Positions 24,759 to 33,515 of a stretch of 64,000 nucleotides of DNA are shown here, piece after piece. The notes beneath the pieces were generated by a model that saw nothing but the letters and a program-made list of their open reading frames with translations, ran no database searches and was not told where the DNA came from. The DNA is from Polaromonas hydrogenivorans (GTDB lineage Bacteria > Pseudomonadota > Gammaproteobacteria > Burkholderiales > Burkholderiaceae_C): assembly GCF_040105105.1 (NCBI RefSeq), contig NZ_CP157678.1, forward strand, positions 124,001-188,000. Direction: 5' to 3'. The translations under genes were made by a program, and so were the position numbers. Within the stretch, counting starts at the first letter, position 1. Each line of letters begins with the position of its first letter.

Positions 24759-25511
24759 TCAAGCGATCTCCTCTTCACCGAGATAAATGGCACGCACTTC
24801 TTCATTGCCACGAATTTCCTCGGGGGTACCCGTCACCATCAGGCGACCATAAACCAGCACGCTGATGCGGTCTGCCAGTGCGAACACCGCGTTCATGTCA
24901 TGCTCGACCAGCAAAATCGTGTACTTGCGTTTGAGCGACTTGAGCAGCGCAACCACGGCAGCCGACTCCTGCACGCTCATGCCCGCCATTGGCTCATCGA
25001 GCAGCAGAAATTTCGGCCGCGCCGCCAGCGCCATGGCCAGCTCCAACTGGCGGCGCTCGCCATAGCCCAGTTCCGATGCCGGTGCATGGGTGCGCGCGCT
25101 GAGCCCGGCAGCCTCTATGCCTTCCTGCGCCGCAGCCAGGGCCTCGCGGTCGCCGAGCAGGGAGCGCCAGAACCGGAACGCATGGGTGCGCGCACCCAGG
25201 GCGGCCAGCGTGGCGTTTTCCAGTACCGTGAATTCATCGAACACCGAGGTGATCTGGTAGGAGCGCACCAAGCCCATGCGGGCGCGCGCATTGATGCCCA
25301 GGGCCGTCACGTCTTCATCGCCAAAGCGGATATGCCCGCTGTCCGAGCCCAACTCACCCGACAGCTGGTTGATCAAGGTGGTCTTGCCTGCGCCATTGGG
25401 GCCGATGATGGCGTGCAGTTCGCCTTCCCTGACATCCAGAGACACCTGGTCTGTGACCAGGATGGCGCCGTAGCGTTTGATAAGGGCTTCGGTTTGCAGC
25501 AGCGTCTTCAT
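24759..25511 (-). CDS. livG: branched-chain-type ABC transporter ATP-binding protein LivG
   Basis: 250 residues with a normal Walker A (GPNGAGKTTLINQLSG, about 36-51), the LivG-type segment GLVRSYQITSVFDEFTVLEN, signature SELGYGERRQLELAMALA and Walker B FLLLDEPMAGM. ATG 25511 overlaps the livM stop by ATGA, and its stop is 2 bases before livF. In the signature the usual LSYGxxR form is ELGYGERR, which is common in LivG. Confidence 0.92.
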   Translation of the reverse strand: MKTLLQTEALIKRYGAILVTDQVSLDVREGELHAIIGPNGAGKTTLINQLSGELGSDSGHIRFGDEDVTALGINARARMGLVRSYQITSVFDEFTVLENATLAALGARTHAFRFWRSLLGDREALAAAQEGIEAAGLSARTHAPASELGYGERRQLELAMALAARPKFLLLDEPMAGMSVQESAAVVALLKSLKRKYTILLVEHDMNAVFALADRISVLVYGRLMVTGTPEEIRGNEEVRAIYLGEEEIA

Positions 25512-26464
25512 GCTTTGGACTCCTTGGTGCTCAGGCTCTCCAGCCAGCCTGCCAGGCCGGTTTTTCCCAGCATGGCAACGGCCAAAATGGCCAGACCAAA
25601 CACCGCCATCCAATGCTCGGTGGCGGCTTTGAGTAACTCTTCGGCGCCGAGAAAGGCCAGCGCGCCCAACAGTGGCCCAAAGACGCTGCCCAAGCCCCCC
25701 AGCACCACCATGACGATCAGTTCACCCGATACCGTCCAGGCCATGCTGCTGGGCGAAGCATAGGCGTTCAGATTGGCCAGCAGCAAGCCCGCCACGCCGC
25801 ACAAGATGGCGGACAAAATGTAGGCGGCAAGCTGGTAGCGCTGCAGCGCCAATCCCACGGACATGACCCGCCGGGCATTCTGGCGTCCTGCGCGCAAGGC
25901 CATGCCAAAGGGCGAGGCCCGCAGACGCATGACCCAGTAGGTCAGGCCCGCCAGCAAGCCCCAGGCGCAGTAATAGACCGCCAAGGGCGTGTTCAATTGC
26001 AGGCCAAAAAAATCACTGGCAGCAGTAATGCTCATGCCGTCGTCACCGCCATACTGCTTGAGGCTGACAATGACAAAGTAGCCCATTTGCGCGAAAGCCA
26101 GCGTGATCATGATGAAGGCGATACCGGAGGTGCGCAGGCTGATCAGCCCGGTCAGGCCCCCAACTGCTGCACACGCCAGCACGCAGATGCCCAGATGGAC
26201 CCAGCCGGAAGACACGCCATAGTAGGCAGGCAGCGATACGCTGTACATGCCAATGCCGATAAAGAGGGCATGTCCCAGGCTGACCAGGCCGCCGAAGCCC
26301 AGCGCAATGTTCAAGGCGCTCGCAGCAATGGCGTACACCAGCACGCGGGCAAAAAATGACACCCAAAAGTTGTCATCAAGCCCGGCGGCAATCGGGGGCA
26401 GCACGGCCAGTGCCAGCAGCAGGAGCACTGGTATGAGCTGCGCCGGTCGTAGCAGATTTTTCAT
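25508..26464 (-). CDS. livM: branched-chain-type ABC transporter permease LivM
   Basis: 318 residues, about eight to ten membrane helices. The family block NIALGFGGLVSLGHALFIGIG is at about 53-73, and ELIVMVVLGGLGSVFGPLLGAL near 250 is the conserved permease loop that contacts the ATPases. ATG 26464 overlaps the livH stop (ATGA). It pairs with LivH to form the membrane channel. Confidence 0.92.
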   Translation of the reverse strand: MKNLLRPAQLIPVLLLLALAVLPPIAAGLDDNFWVSFFARVLVYAIAASALNIALGFGGLVSLGHALFIGIGMYSVSLPAYYGVSSGWVHLGICVLACAAVGGLTGLISLRTSGIAFIMITLAFAQMGYFVIVSLKQYGGDDGMSITAASDFFGLQLNTPLAVYYCAWGLLAGLTYWVMRLRASPFGMALRAGRQNARRVMSVGLALQRYQLAAYILSAILCGVAGLLLANLNAYASPSSMAWTVSGELIVMVVLGGLGSVFGPLLGALAFLGAEELLKAATEHWMAVFGLAILAVAMLGKTGLAGWLESLSTKESKA

Positions 26465-27387
26465 GATTTGACCTTGAATGCGGGAAACAGGCCTTGCGGA
26501 CGCCACGCCAGAATCACTGCCATCAGCAGGTAAATCAGCATGGAAGCCAGGGCGGGACCGGCGGCGTTGGCGACTTCCCGGTCGGCAAAGACGCGGATGA
26601 GCATGGGCAGAAAGGTTCGCCCCAGCGTATCGACCATGCCGACAATGATTCCGGCATACAGCGCGCCATGCACCGAGCCAATGCCGCCAATCACGATCAC
26701 CACCAGCGTCGTGATGAGGACGGGCTCGCCCATGCCACTTTGCACCGACAGGATAGGCCCGGCCATGGCACCGGCCAGCGCCGCCAGGGCCGAACCCAGC
26801 GCGAACAGCATGGCGTTGAGCAGTCCGATGTTCACGCCCAGCGCGCCCACCATCTGCGGGTTGACCGAACCGGCGCGTATCAGCATCCCCACGCGGGTCT
26901 TGTGGATTAGCCACTGGCTGCCAGCGGCCACCGCCAGGCCCACCGCAATGATCAGGAAGCGATAGGTGGGGTAGCTGAAGCCCAGGAACTCAACGGTGCC
27001 GGAAAGCGACTCGGGCAGCGACACAAAGACAGGCTGCGGCCCCCAGATCATGCGCACCACTTCATTGAAGAAGAGCACCAGGCCAAAGGTCGCCAATACA
27101 TGGTCGAGGTGGTCACGCCGGTAGAGCCTGGAGACTGCAACCCATTCGAGTACAAGCCCGACAACCACACCGGTCACCACCGCCGCGAGCACACCCAGAG
27201 CAAAGGAGTCGGTGTACGCACCGACCACGGCCGCAGCATAAGCGCCCAGCATGTACAGCGAACCGTGCGCCAGGTTGACGAAGCTCATGATGCCAAACAC
27301 TAGGGTCAGGCCGGCGGCCAGCAGAAACAGCATGACGCCGTACTGCAGGCCGTTGAGCAACTGCGCGATGAGCAAGGACGCTGACAT
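26461..27387 (-). CDS. livH: branched-chain-type ABC transporter permease LivH
   Basis: 308 residues, highly hydrophobic. MSFVNLAHGSLYMLGAYAA (about 34-52) and VVIVIGGIGSVHGALYAGIIVG (near 230) are LivH signatures. The ATG at 27387 overlaps the livK stop by one base (TGATG), so translation is coupled. The order livK-H-M-G-F is the standard HAAT transporter operon. Confidence 0.92.
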   Translation of the reverse strand: MSASLLIAQLLNGLQYGVMLFLLAAGLTLVFGIMSFVNLAHGSLYMLGAYAAAVVGAYTDSFALGVLAAVVTGVVVGLVLEWVAVSRLYRRDHLDHVLATFGLVLFFNEVVRMIWGPQPVFVSLPESLSGTVEFLGFSYPTYRFLIIAVGLAVAAGSQWLIHKTRVGMLIRAGSVNPQMVGALGVNIGLLNAMLFALGSALAALAGAMAGPILSVQSGMGEPVLITTLVVIVIGGIGSVHGALYAGIIVGMVDTLGRTFLPMLIRVFADREVANAAGPALASMLIYLLMAVILAWRPQGLFPAFKVKS

Positions 27388-28559
27388 CACTTAACCTTGC
27401 ATTGCGCGACGTAGGAATCCTGGTGATCCGGCAGCGGTGTGCTCAAAAGTTTGACGGTGACCACAGTGCCTTCCTTGACGGTCTGGAAGGCGTAGTAGTT
27501 CTGAACCGGCATGTTGTTGGTGTTGAACCGGAAGGAACCCCGGATGGATTTCAACTCGGACCCTGCGGACTTGACCGCAACTGCGAATGCCGCCTTGTCG
27601 GCCGTGTTTCCCTTGACCTTGCGCACGGCAATGTCCAGCAGCTTGGCGGTGTCATACCCTACCGCGGCGTAATGGCTGGGGACGCGACCGTACTTTTTGG
27701 TGAAGCTGGCAATGAACTCGGCATTGCCCGGCGTCTTCAGCGCCACGTCCCACATCGCGCCCGAAATGGTTCCGACGGCGGCATCGCGCAAGGAGGGCAG
27801 GGTGGTTCCATCCACGGTGAAGGCGGACAGCAGCGGGAGCTTCTTCATCAGGCCGGCCTGGCTGAACTGCTTGACGAAGTTCACGCCCATGCCGCCCGGA
27901 TAGAACACGAACACGGCATCGGGTCCGGCAGACTGCAACTGCGCGATCTCGGCGGAATAGTCGGGCTGGTTGACCTGGGTGTACACCTCGTCAAGCACCT
28001 GGCCCTTGAAATAGCGCTTGAAGCCGGCGACATAGTCCTTGCCGGCTTGGTAGTTGGGCGCCATCAGATAGACGCGCTTGTAGCCGCTGTCCTGCGCGAA
28101 CTTGCCCATCGCCTCGGCCGTGCCGTCGTTTTGCCAGGCCATGGAGAACACATTGGGCAGGCAACCGGCACCGGCCAGCGGGGACGGGCCTGCATTGGTG
28201 GCGATGGCGACGGTCTTGGATTCCACGATGCGCGGCAAACTCGCCATCAGCACATTGGAGAATCCCAATCCCACAATCGCGTCCACCTTGTCGCGGTCAA
28301 TCAGCTTGCGCGCAATCTGGTTGCCCAACTCGGGCTTGAGCTGGTCATCTTCGCGCAAGACCGTGACCGCCTCGCCACCGAGCTTTTGCCCCAAGGCTTC
28401 GATGCCCAGCATGAAACCGTCGTACTGGTCTTGGCCCACCGCAGCGACCGGGCCGGACAGAGGACCTGTAAAGCCAATTTTTACCTCCGCATGAGCGGCA
28501 GACAGGCACAAAGCGGCGGTACTGCACGCAATGGTCTTGACGATGGAATGGAATTTCAT
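27387..28559 (-). CDS. livK: periplasmic substrate-binding protein of a HAAT ABC transporter (LivK-type)
   Basis: 390 residues with a signal peptide (cleavage after SAAHA) and a mature start EVKIGFTGPLSGPVAAVGQDQ, typical of type I periplasmic binding proteins. IATNAGPSPLAGAGCLPNVF (about 119-138) and YGRVPSHYAAVGYDTAKLLD (near 295) fit the subgroup found with aromatic-acid clusters. It captures the ligand for LivHMGF. Genomic position within nagAb-nagI suggests an aromatic acid ligand. A stem-loop lies in the 59-base gap after nagAb. Confidence 0.9.
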   Translation of the reverse strand: MKFHSIVKTIACSTAALCLSAAHAEVKIGFTGPLSGPVAAVGQDQYDGFMLGIEALGQKLGGEAVTVLREDDQLKPELGNQIARKLIDRDKVDAIVGLGFSNVLMASLPRIVESKTVAIATNAGPSPLAGAGCLPNVFSMAWQNDGTAEAMGKFAQDSGYKRVYLMAPNYQAGKDYVAGFKRYFKGQVLDEVYTQVNQPDYSAEIAQLQSAGPDAVFVFYPGGMGVNFVKQFSQAGLMKKLPLLSAFTVDGTTLPSLRDAAVGTISGAMWDVALKTPGNAEFIASFTKKYGRVPSHYAAVGYDTAKLLDIAVRKVKGNTADKAAFAVAVKSAGSELKSIRGSFRFNTNNMPVQNYYAFQTVKEGTVVTVKLLSTPLPDHQDSYVAQCKVK

Positions 28560-28582
28560 GGTTTTTGTCTCCTAATAGGGAT

Positions 28583-28606
28583 GAGCGCTTCTCACGGGAA
28601 GCGCTC
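28583..28606 (-). promoter_or_regulatory. stem-loop between nagAb and livK
   Basis: Nine-base arms GAGCGCTTC/GAAGCGCTC around a 6-base loop in the nagAb-livK gap, with no T-run after it on the minus strand. It is better read as an mRNA-processing or stability element, or partial attenuator, separating the hydroxylase genes from the transporter genes. Confidence 0.6.
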
Positions 28607-28618
28607 AAGTCAATCAAT

Positions 28619-28933
28619 TCAGTCGAGGTTCAACATCACGCGCATGTTCTCGATGCGGACCGCGTAGGTCTTGATGTTCTCGGTCAGCGGTGCGCACAGG
28701 GCCTGGCCGGTGCATACATCGAACCTGCCCTGATGCAAGGGGCATTCGATTTCACGGCCTTCGAGAAAGCCGTCACTCATGCGCGCATGGCCATGGGTGC
28801 AGAAGTTGTCCGTTGCGAAGACTTCGCCTTCCACTTCGTACAGAGCAATCTCCTTGCCCGCCACCTGCACCGCCATCACATCACCCTCGGGAACATCCGC
28901 AAGGGCTGCGGCATCCGTCCAGTTTTCAGCCAT
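28619..28933 (-). CDS. nagAb: Rieske ferredoxin of salicylate 5-hydroxylase
   Basis: 104 residues. The cluster ligands are CTHGHA (Cys45/His47) and CPLHQGRFD (Cys64/His67). It passes electrons from NagAa to the NagGH oxygenase. It is 9 bases behind nagH. The partial gene at 1-192 encodes a close paralogue, showing that the two oxygenase systems use similar ferredoxins with different reductases. Confidence 0.93.
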   Translation of the reverse strand: MAENWTDAAALADVPEGDVMAVQVAGKEIALYEVEGEVFATDNFCTHGHARMSDGFLEGREIECPLHQGRFDVCTGQALCAPLTENIKTYAVRIENMRVMLNLD

Positions 28934-28942
28934 TGTTTTTCC

Positions 28943-29428
28943 TTAAATGGGATAGATGATCGAGTTGGCGATCATTTCGCTGTCGTAGACGCACAGACGC
29001 GACTGGAACTTCAGCCCTTCCGGCGTCCTCACGATGACATCGCGGTAGTAACCCACATTGAAGACCGTCGAATCGCCATCGAACTTGGTGCGGATCACGG
29101 TGTAGTTCGCTTCCGAGGTGATGCGCTCGCCGTAGATGTCACGCGCCACGGACACCACGCGGGGCGTGCCCACGATGTGGCGCTGGTAGTACGGGTCGTG
29201 GTACATCGTTTCCTTGACGCCATACACCCGGTCGCGGATCATGTTCTTGCTCTCGAGCGCCAGCAGGCAAAGGGGTAGGCCCTGGTCGAAGTTCTCGCGC
29301 GGCTGAAGCCGGTACGTGCCTTCTTCCACAAAGAATTCGGGCCATTTTTCCCACTCTGACGAATCGCAGACCATGGCGTAGTCGCTGTAGAGATTGAGCA
29401 GTTCGAAGTAAGTCTTGAAGTCGATCAT
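28943..29428 (-). CDS. nagH: salicylate 5-hydroxylase, small oxygenase subunit
   Basis: 161 residues, a ring-hydroxylating-oxygenase beta subunit with the cone-shaped SnoaL-like fold. [20 protein letters not shown] (about 14-33), [19 protein letters not shown] (about 60-78) and the C-terminal [20 protein letters not shown] match NagH of the nag salicylate hydroxylase. It has no cofactor but holds the hexamer. It is 3 bases after nagG, so translation is coupled. Confidence 0.93.
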   Translation of the reverse strand: MIDFKTYFELLNLYSDYAMVCDSSEWEKWPEFFVEEGTYRLQPRENFDQGLPLCLLALESKNMIRDRVYGVKETMYHDPYYQRHIVGTPRVVSVARDIYGERITSEANYTVIRTKFDGDSTVFNVGYYRDVIVRTPEGLKFQSRLCVYDSEMIANSIIYPI

Positions 29429-29431
29429 GTT

Positions 29432-30694
29432 TTATTCCCCCATCACCTTGCGCCAGTAGTCGTACATGCCACGGATCAGGGTCTCGGTGACCATGTGATC
29501 GGTGTCGCCAATGTCGCGCCCGCCCATCTCGATCACGGTGCGGTGCGCCGGTTTTTGCTCGAAACCCTGTTGTGACCATTCGATGACTTCGCCGTCGTCG
29601 GCTGAGACGAAGCCTGCAGGTCCGAACAGATTAGCCTGGATCAGGCGGCGTTCTTTCATTTCTGGCGTGTCGTCGGCAAAGCCGAAGTGCGTCCAGACAA
29701 AGTCAAAAGAGCCGTGGCCGTTGGGCTGGATATGCCGCGTGGACACGCTGTTGACCTGCTGCTGGATGATCACGCTTGGGAAAATCGTGGTCATCACGGC
29801 CGTGGGGCCGCCCCACCAGGGCTCCGGCACGATGTCCAGCAAACGCGGATCATTGACCTTCATCTGGTCCTTGAAGCTGTCCACGCCAGATACCACATCG
29901 GCGTTCTTGCCGCCCTGTCCCCGGGTGGAAATCATGGCGGCGTGGCGGAACTTGTCGTCCATCTTCAATTCGGACTTGTTATCCGCGCGCCACAGGCCGA
30001 AAGTGGAGAACCAGGTGTGCAGCAGGCCGGGGTGATACGGATCCTTGATGTTTTCCTGCATCAGCTTCCAGTTTCCAGGAATGCGCTGGCGCCGGTAGCC
30101 CAGAATCTCCAGCTTGCGGCCATCAAACACGCGGTCAAAGTATTTCAAAATCGTGGGGCCAAGAAATTCCTCGAACGGCTCCACGTCGTGGTCAAACGAG
30201 GCGAACACCACGCCGCCGCGCACGGCCACCTTGAGCTTGGTCAGCCCATGATCGGCCACCTTGAAGTCCTTGGGCATGCCGCCATTGACTTTGCCCTCCT
30301 GCTTGACGCCGCGAATGAAAGGCACGCCCTGCAGGTCGCCCTTGAGGCTGTAGTTCCACTGGTGATAGGGGCAGAAGAAGTCCTTGGCATGGCCGTTGCG
30401 CTCGCGGCAAAAACGCATGCCCCGGTGGGCGCAGACGTTTTCGATCACATTCACGCTGCCGTCCGGATCGCGCACCATGATGACGGAGCGCTCGCCAATC
30501 ACGGTGCGCCTGAAGTCGCCTGCGTTGGGTATTTCGGCTTCCAGGCCCACGTAGCACCAGTGACCGTTGTAGAACAGGCGGTCCAGTTCCTTCTTGTACA
30601 GATCTTCACGGGTATAGGCCCAGAAGGGCACCCGGCTGGTTCCTTCCCCTGGCCACGCAGGGCTTTCGGGGAACACGGTGTTGGTTTCACTCAT
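29432..30694 (-). CDS. nagG: salicylate 5-hydroxylase, large oxygenase subunit
   Basis: 420 residues. The Rieske cluster is bound by CAHRGMRFC (about 84) and CPYHQW (about 105). The mononuclear iron site has the Asp-x2-His-x4-His pattern in DPYHPGLLH (about 205-213). It hydroxylates salicylate at C5 to gentisate, with NagH, NagAb and NagAa. ATG 30694 follows GGAGACAAGCA. Close relatives include anthranilate and other salicylate hydroxylases, but the NagAa/H/Ab order and the NagR-type regulator favour salicylate. Confidence 0.93.
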   Translation of the reverse strand: MSETNTVFPESPAWPGEGTSRVPFWAYTREDLYKKELDRLFYNGHWCYVGLEAEIPNAGDFRRTVIGERSVIMVRDPDGSVNVIENVCAHRGMRFCRERNGHAKDFFCPYHQWNYSLKGDLQGVPFIRGVKQEGKVNGGMPKDFKVADHGLTKLKVAVRGGVVFASFDHDVEPFEEFLGPTILKYFDRVFDGRKLEILGYRRQRIPGNWKLMQENIKDPYHPGLLHTWFSTFGLWRADNKSELKMDDKFRHAAMISTRGQGGKNADVVSGVDSFKDQMKVNDPRLLDIVPEPWWGGPTAVMTTIFPSVIIQQQVNSVSTRHIQPNGHGSFDFVWTHFGFADDTPEMKERRLIQANLFGPAGFVSADDGEVIEWSQQGFEQKPAHRTVIEMGGRDIGDTDHMVTETLIRGMYDYWRKVMGE

Positions 30695-30740
30695 TGCTTG
30701 TCTCCTTGAGTTGGTTGTGAGTCTGGGAATGCAGCGCTCT

Positions 30741-31727
30741 TCAGACGCCGCTGGGGTAGAACGCATCCGCGTGAACTTGGCTTGGCGCCAGGCCCATGCG
30801 GGTGACGAGAAGGTTCAAGGCATCGACCATGACGGGGGCGCCGCACAGGTAAGCGCGCCAGCCTGTCAAAGTTTTCAGATCTTTTTCAATGGCGTCGGTG
30901 ACCAGACCGCTGCGCTGGCCTGGACCGGCAGGGCCGGTGGCCACGACGATGTGGACAGTCAAATTCGGATGTGCGGCGGCCAGGGCCTGCAGGCGCTCGG
31001 CGTCGTACACGTCCTGTGCACTACGCACACCAAAGTAGAGATGAATAGGGTTTTGCATGCCCGCCGCCAACGCGCCGCGCACAATGGACAGCACCGGCGC
31101 CAGGCCCGTTCCACCCCCCACGCAGAGCATTGGGCCAGTATGCTTTTGCCGCAGGTAGGCGCCACCCAGCGGTCCGCTGACGCGAATCGCCGCCCCCACC
31201 TGCAAGTCATCAAAGACGAATGCGGTGACCCGGCCATCGGGCGCCCGGCGAATCTGGAATTCCATTTCAGCGTCATCGCACAAGCTGGCCATCGAGTAGG
31301 GCCGGATATGTTCGGGCGTAAATTGCAGCGTTGCATATTGCCCCGGACTGAACTCAATCGGCTTGGCCAACTTGACCCGGATGCGGCGAATGTCATGAGT
31401 GGCCTCTTCGATGGCCGTCACCGTGCCCTTGACGATGCGTGCGGTATGCACCACGACCTCGTCCACCTCGGGCAATTCGATGGTGCAGTTATCGGTCAGC
31501 ACCGACTGGCAGGCCAGCACATAGTCGTCCTTGTCAGAGTGGGGTCTGCCAGCTTCAGGGCCGCTGCTGCGCACCTGACCGGACAGCACGCGGCAACGGC
31601 AGGTGCCGCAGCGCCCCGACATGCAGCTGTAGGAAATGGGCAATTGGTTGGCGATCAGCACGTCCAGCAGATTGCTTCCGCTGTCCACGTTCAGGCGCAC
31701 GTTGAGGGGTTCTACGACGAGTTCCAT
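30741..31727 (-). CDS. nagAa: ferredoxin-NAD(P)H reductase of salicylate 5-hydroxylase
   Basis: 328 residues. An N-terminal plant-type [2Fe-2S] domain ([16 protein letters not shown], about 35-50, with a further Cys near 82) is joined to an FNR-type FAD/NAD(P) reductase (RPYSMASLC near 148, [13 protein letters not shown] near 215). This is the NagAa layout, unlike the Rieske-partner FAD reductase at 221-1474. It is the first gene of the minus-strand operon, 46 bases before nagG, and starts about 90 bases downstream of a NagR-like box. Confidence 0.93.
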   Translation of the reverse strand: MELVVEPLNVRLNVDSGSNLLDVLIANQLPISYSCMSGRCGTCRCRVLSGQVRSSGPEAGRPHSDKDDYVLACQSVLTDNCTIELPEVDEVVVHTARIVKGTVTAIEEATHDIRRIRVKLAKPIEFSPGQYATLQFTPEHIRPYSMASLCDDAEMEFQIRRAPDGRVTAFVFDDLQVGAAIRVSGPLGGAYLRQKHTGPMLCVGGGTGLAPVLSIVRGALAAGMQNPIHLYFGVRSAQDVYDAERLQALAAAHPNLTVHIVVATGPAGPGQRSGLVTDAIEKDLKTLTGWRAYLCGAPVMVDALNLLVTRMGLAPSQVHADAFYPSGV

Positions 31728-31816
31728 GTTTTGAGGGCTTGTGCCTTTGTCTCCTGTTGGCGGCAATTTTGAAGTCCTATGCGATATAAGTCGATAAACT
31801 AAACCTGATAGGTAAA

Positions 31817-31831
31817 ATCACCACTGTGAAT
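31817..31831 (-). promoter_or_regulatory. NahR/NagR-type activator box upstream of nagAa
   Basis: The minus strand reads ATTCACAGTGGTGAT. The known NahR/NagR site is ATTCACGCT-N2-TGAT, so 11 of 13 fixed bases agree. It lies 90 bases before the nagAa start and just before the nagR start, as expected for a LysR activator that controls the operon and itself. A TATAT-containing -10-like stretch follows on the nagAa side. Confidence 0.7.
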
Positions 31832-31844
31832 AGTGAGGTGGTGT

Positions 31845-32759
31845 ATGAACTTGCGTGAAATTGACCTGAATCTGCTGCTTGTCTTCAATCAGCTGCTGCT
31901 CGATCGCAGCGTTTCCACGGCGGCGGAGAAGCTGGGCTTGACACAGCCGGCTGTCAGCAATGCTCTCAAGCGCCTGCGTGCCGTATTGAAGGACGAGCTG
32001 TTTTTGCGAACCTCACGCGGGATGGAGCCCACGCCGTATGCCTTGTATCTGGCCGAGCCGGTGATCTATGCGCTGAACGCGCTTCAGGCGGCTTTGACCA
32101 CACGCGACTCGTTTGATCCGAAAACCAGCTCGCGCAATTTCCAGCTGGCCATGACCGATATTGGCGAGATGTATTTCATGCCGCCTTTGATGGTGGCACT
32201 GTCCAGGATGGCACCCAACATACGGATCAGCACGGTGCGGCCTAATTCGGCCAACCTGAAGGAAGACATGGAGTCAGGCACGGTCGATCTGGCTCTGGGC
32301 CTATTGCCCAATTTACAGACGGGCTTTTTTCAGCGCCGCCTGTTTCACCACAAGTATGTGTGCGTCTTTCGCAAGGGACACCCCGTCGCCAAATCACCGA
32401 TGACGCTGGCGCAATTTACGGAACTCGATCATGTGGGTGTCGTGTCTGCCAATACCGGACACGGCGAAGTCGATGGTTTGCTGGAGCGCGCAGGCATCAA
32501 GCGCAAGATGCGGCTGGTCGTTCCGCATTTCATTGCGGTGGGGCACATACTGCAAACCACCGATCTGATCGCCACGCTGCCGGAGCGGTTTGCGCAGCGC
32601 TGCGAGGCGCCTTTTGGCCTTGTTTCGTCCCCCCATCCGGCGCGGATACCCGACATTGCCATCAATTTGTTCTGGCACGCCAAGTTCAACCGCGATCCGG
32701 CCAGCCTATGGATGCGACAACTCCTTGTCGAACTCTTCGCCGACAGCGAGGGCAAGTGA
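31845..32759 (+). CDS. nagR: LysR-type salicylate-responsive activator (NagR/NahR family)
   Basis: 304 residues from ATG 31845 behind AGTGAGGTGG. The N-terminal helix-turn-helix (SVSTAAEKLGLTQPAVSNAL, about 23-42) and the effector-domain segments AMTDIGEMYFMPPLMVAL, GLLPNLQTGFFQRRLF and VGHILQTTDLIATLPERFA match NahR/NagR/DntR closely. These proteins activate naphthalene/salicylate operons when salicylate binds. It diverges from nagAa with the candidate box between them. The inducer is probably salicylate. Confidence 0.93.
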   Translation: MNLREIDLNLLLVFNQLLLDRSVSTAAEKLGLTQPAVSNALKRLRAVLKDELFLRTSRGMEPTPYALYLAEPVIYALNALQAALTTRDSFDPKTSSRNFQLAMTDIGEMYFMPPLMVALSRMAPNIRISTVRPNSANLKEDMESGTVDLALGLLPNLQTGFFQRRLFHHKYVCVFRKGHPVAKSPMTLAQFTELDHVGVVSANTGHGEVDGLLERAGIKRKMRLVVPHFIAVGHILQTTDLIATLPERFAQRCEAPFGLVSSPHPARIPDIAINLFWHAKFNRDPASLWMRQLLVELFADSEGK

Positions 32760-32908
32760 GCGCCGCCGCGTGCTGCAGGGCTCCGACGCAGTTCATCCGC
32801 TATTCACCGCCCTGATTGTGTCTATCACGTGCAATGCGTTTACATCGGCGCGCAATCTCAACAGAATCGGCACACCACACAAAGTGTGGCAACTATTCTT
32901 TGATCGTC

Positions 32909-33502
32909 ATGATTTCTACCGCCGAGCACGCCGTCACCGTTTTGATCAGCCGACAAGTCAAGCAAGGTTGCGAGGCTGAGTTTGAACGCGTGATGGATCA
33001 AATCATTGCCGTTGCCGCAACATTCAAGGGGCATTTGGGCGCGCAACTGATTCGCCCTGGAGATGAGCAAGGGGTATACGACAGCCTGTATCACATCGTC
33101 CTGGCGTTTGACAGTGAAATCAACCTCAAAACCTGGCAGAACTCACCCGCCCGCTCGCTTGGGTTGGCAGCGGCAGCCCCATTCATCGAGGGCCAGACTT
33201 TGGTCAGGCAAATGTCTGGCCTGGCGCACTGGTTTCAGCCGCCAGCCGGATCCAGGCAGGTTCCGCCGCCGCGCTGGAAGGTTGCCGTTGTCACCTGGCT
33301 GGGCATCTTCCCAACGGTTTACCTGCTGTTTTTTTCGTTGGGCGACATGCTGGCGCCCTGGCCGCTGCTCGGGCGCATCATGTTGTTGACGGTGCTGGTG
33401 GTCATCACGATGACCTGGCTGGTCGCGCCGCAATTGACCCGCTTGTTCAAGCCGTGGCTCTACCCCGTTGCAAAGAGCCAAGCCAGCGCTTCGCCGCATT
33501 GA
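32909..33502 (+). CDS. ABM-domain membrane protein
   Basis: 197 residues. The first about 100 form an antibiotic-biosynthesis-monooxygenase-like ferredoxin fold (TVLISRQVKQGCEAEFERVM, LYHIVLAFDSEINLKTWQNS). Then come two membrane segments (VAVVTWLGIFPTVYLLFF and IMLLTVLVVITMTWLV) and a short tail. This layout is known in proteins of unknown function. Start 32909 is the first ATG with the conserved fold; the frame reaches further up. It is convergent with the hydrolase at 33516. Confidence 0.75.
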   Translation: MISTAEHAVTVLISRQVKQGCEAEFERVMDQIIAVAATFKGHLGAQLIRPGDEQGVYDSLYHIVLAFDSEINLKTWQNSPARSLGLAAAAPFIEGQTLVRQMSGLAHWFQPPAGSRQVPPPRWKVAVVTWLGIFPTVYLLFFSLGDMLAPWPLLGRIMLLTVLVVITMTWLVAPQLTRLFKPWLYPVAKSQASASPH

Positions 33503-33515
33503 GCCTGGGACGCGG

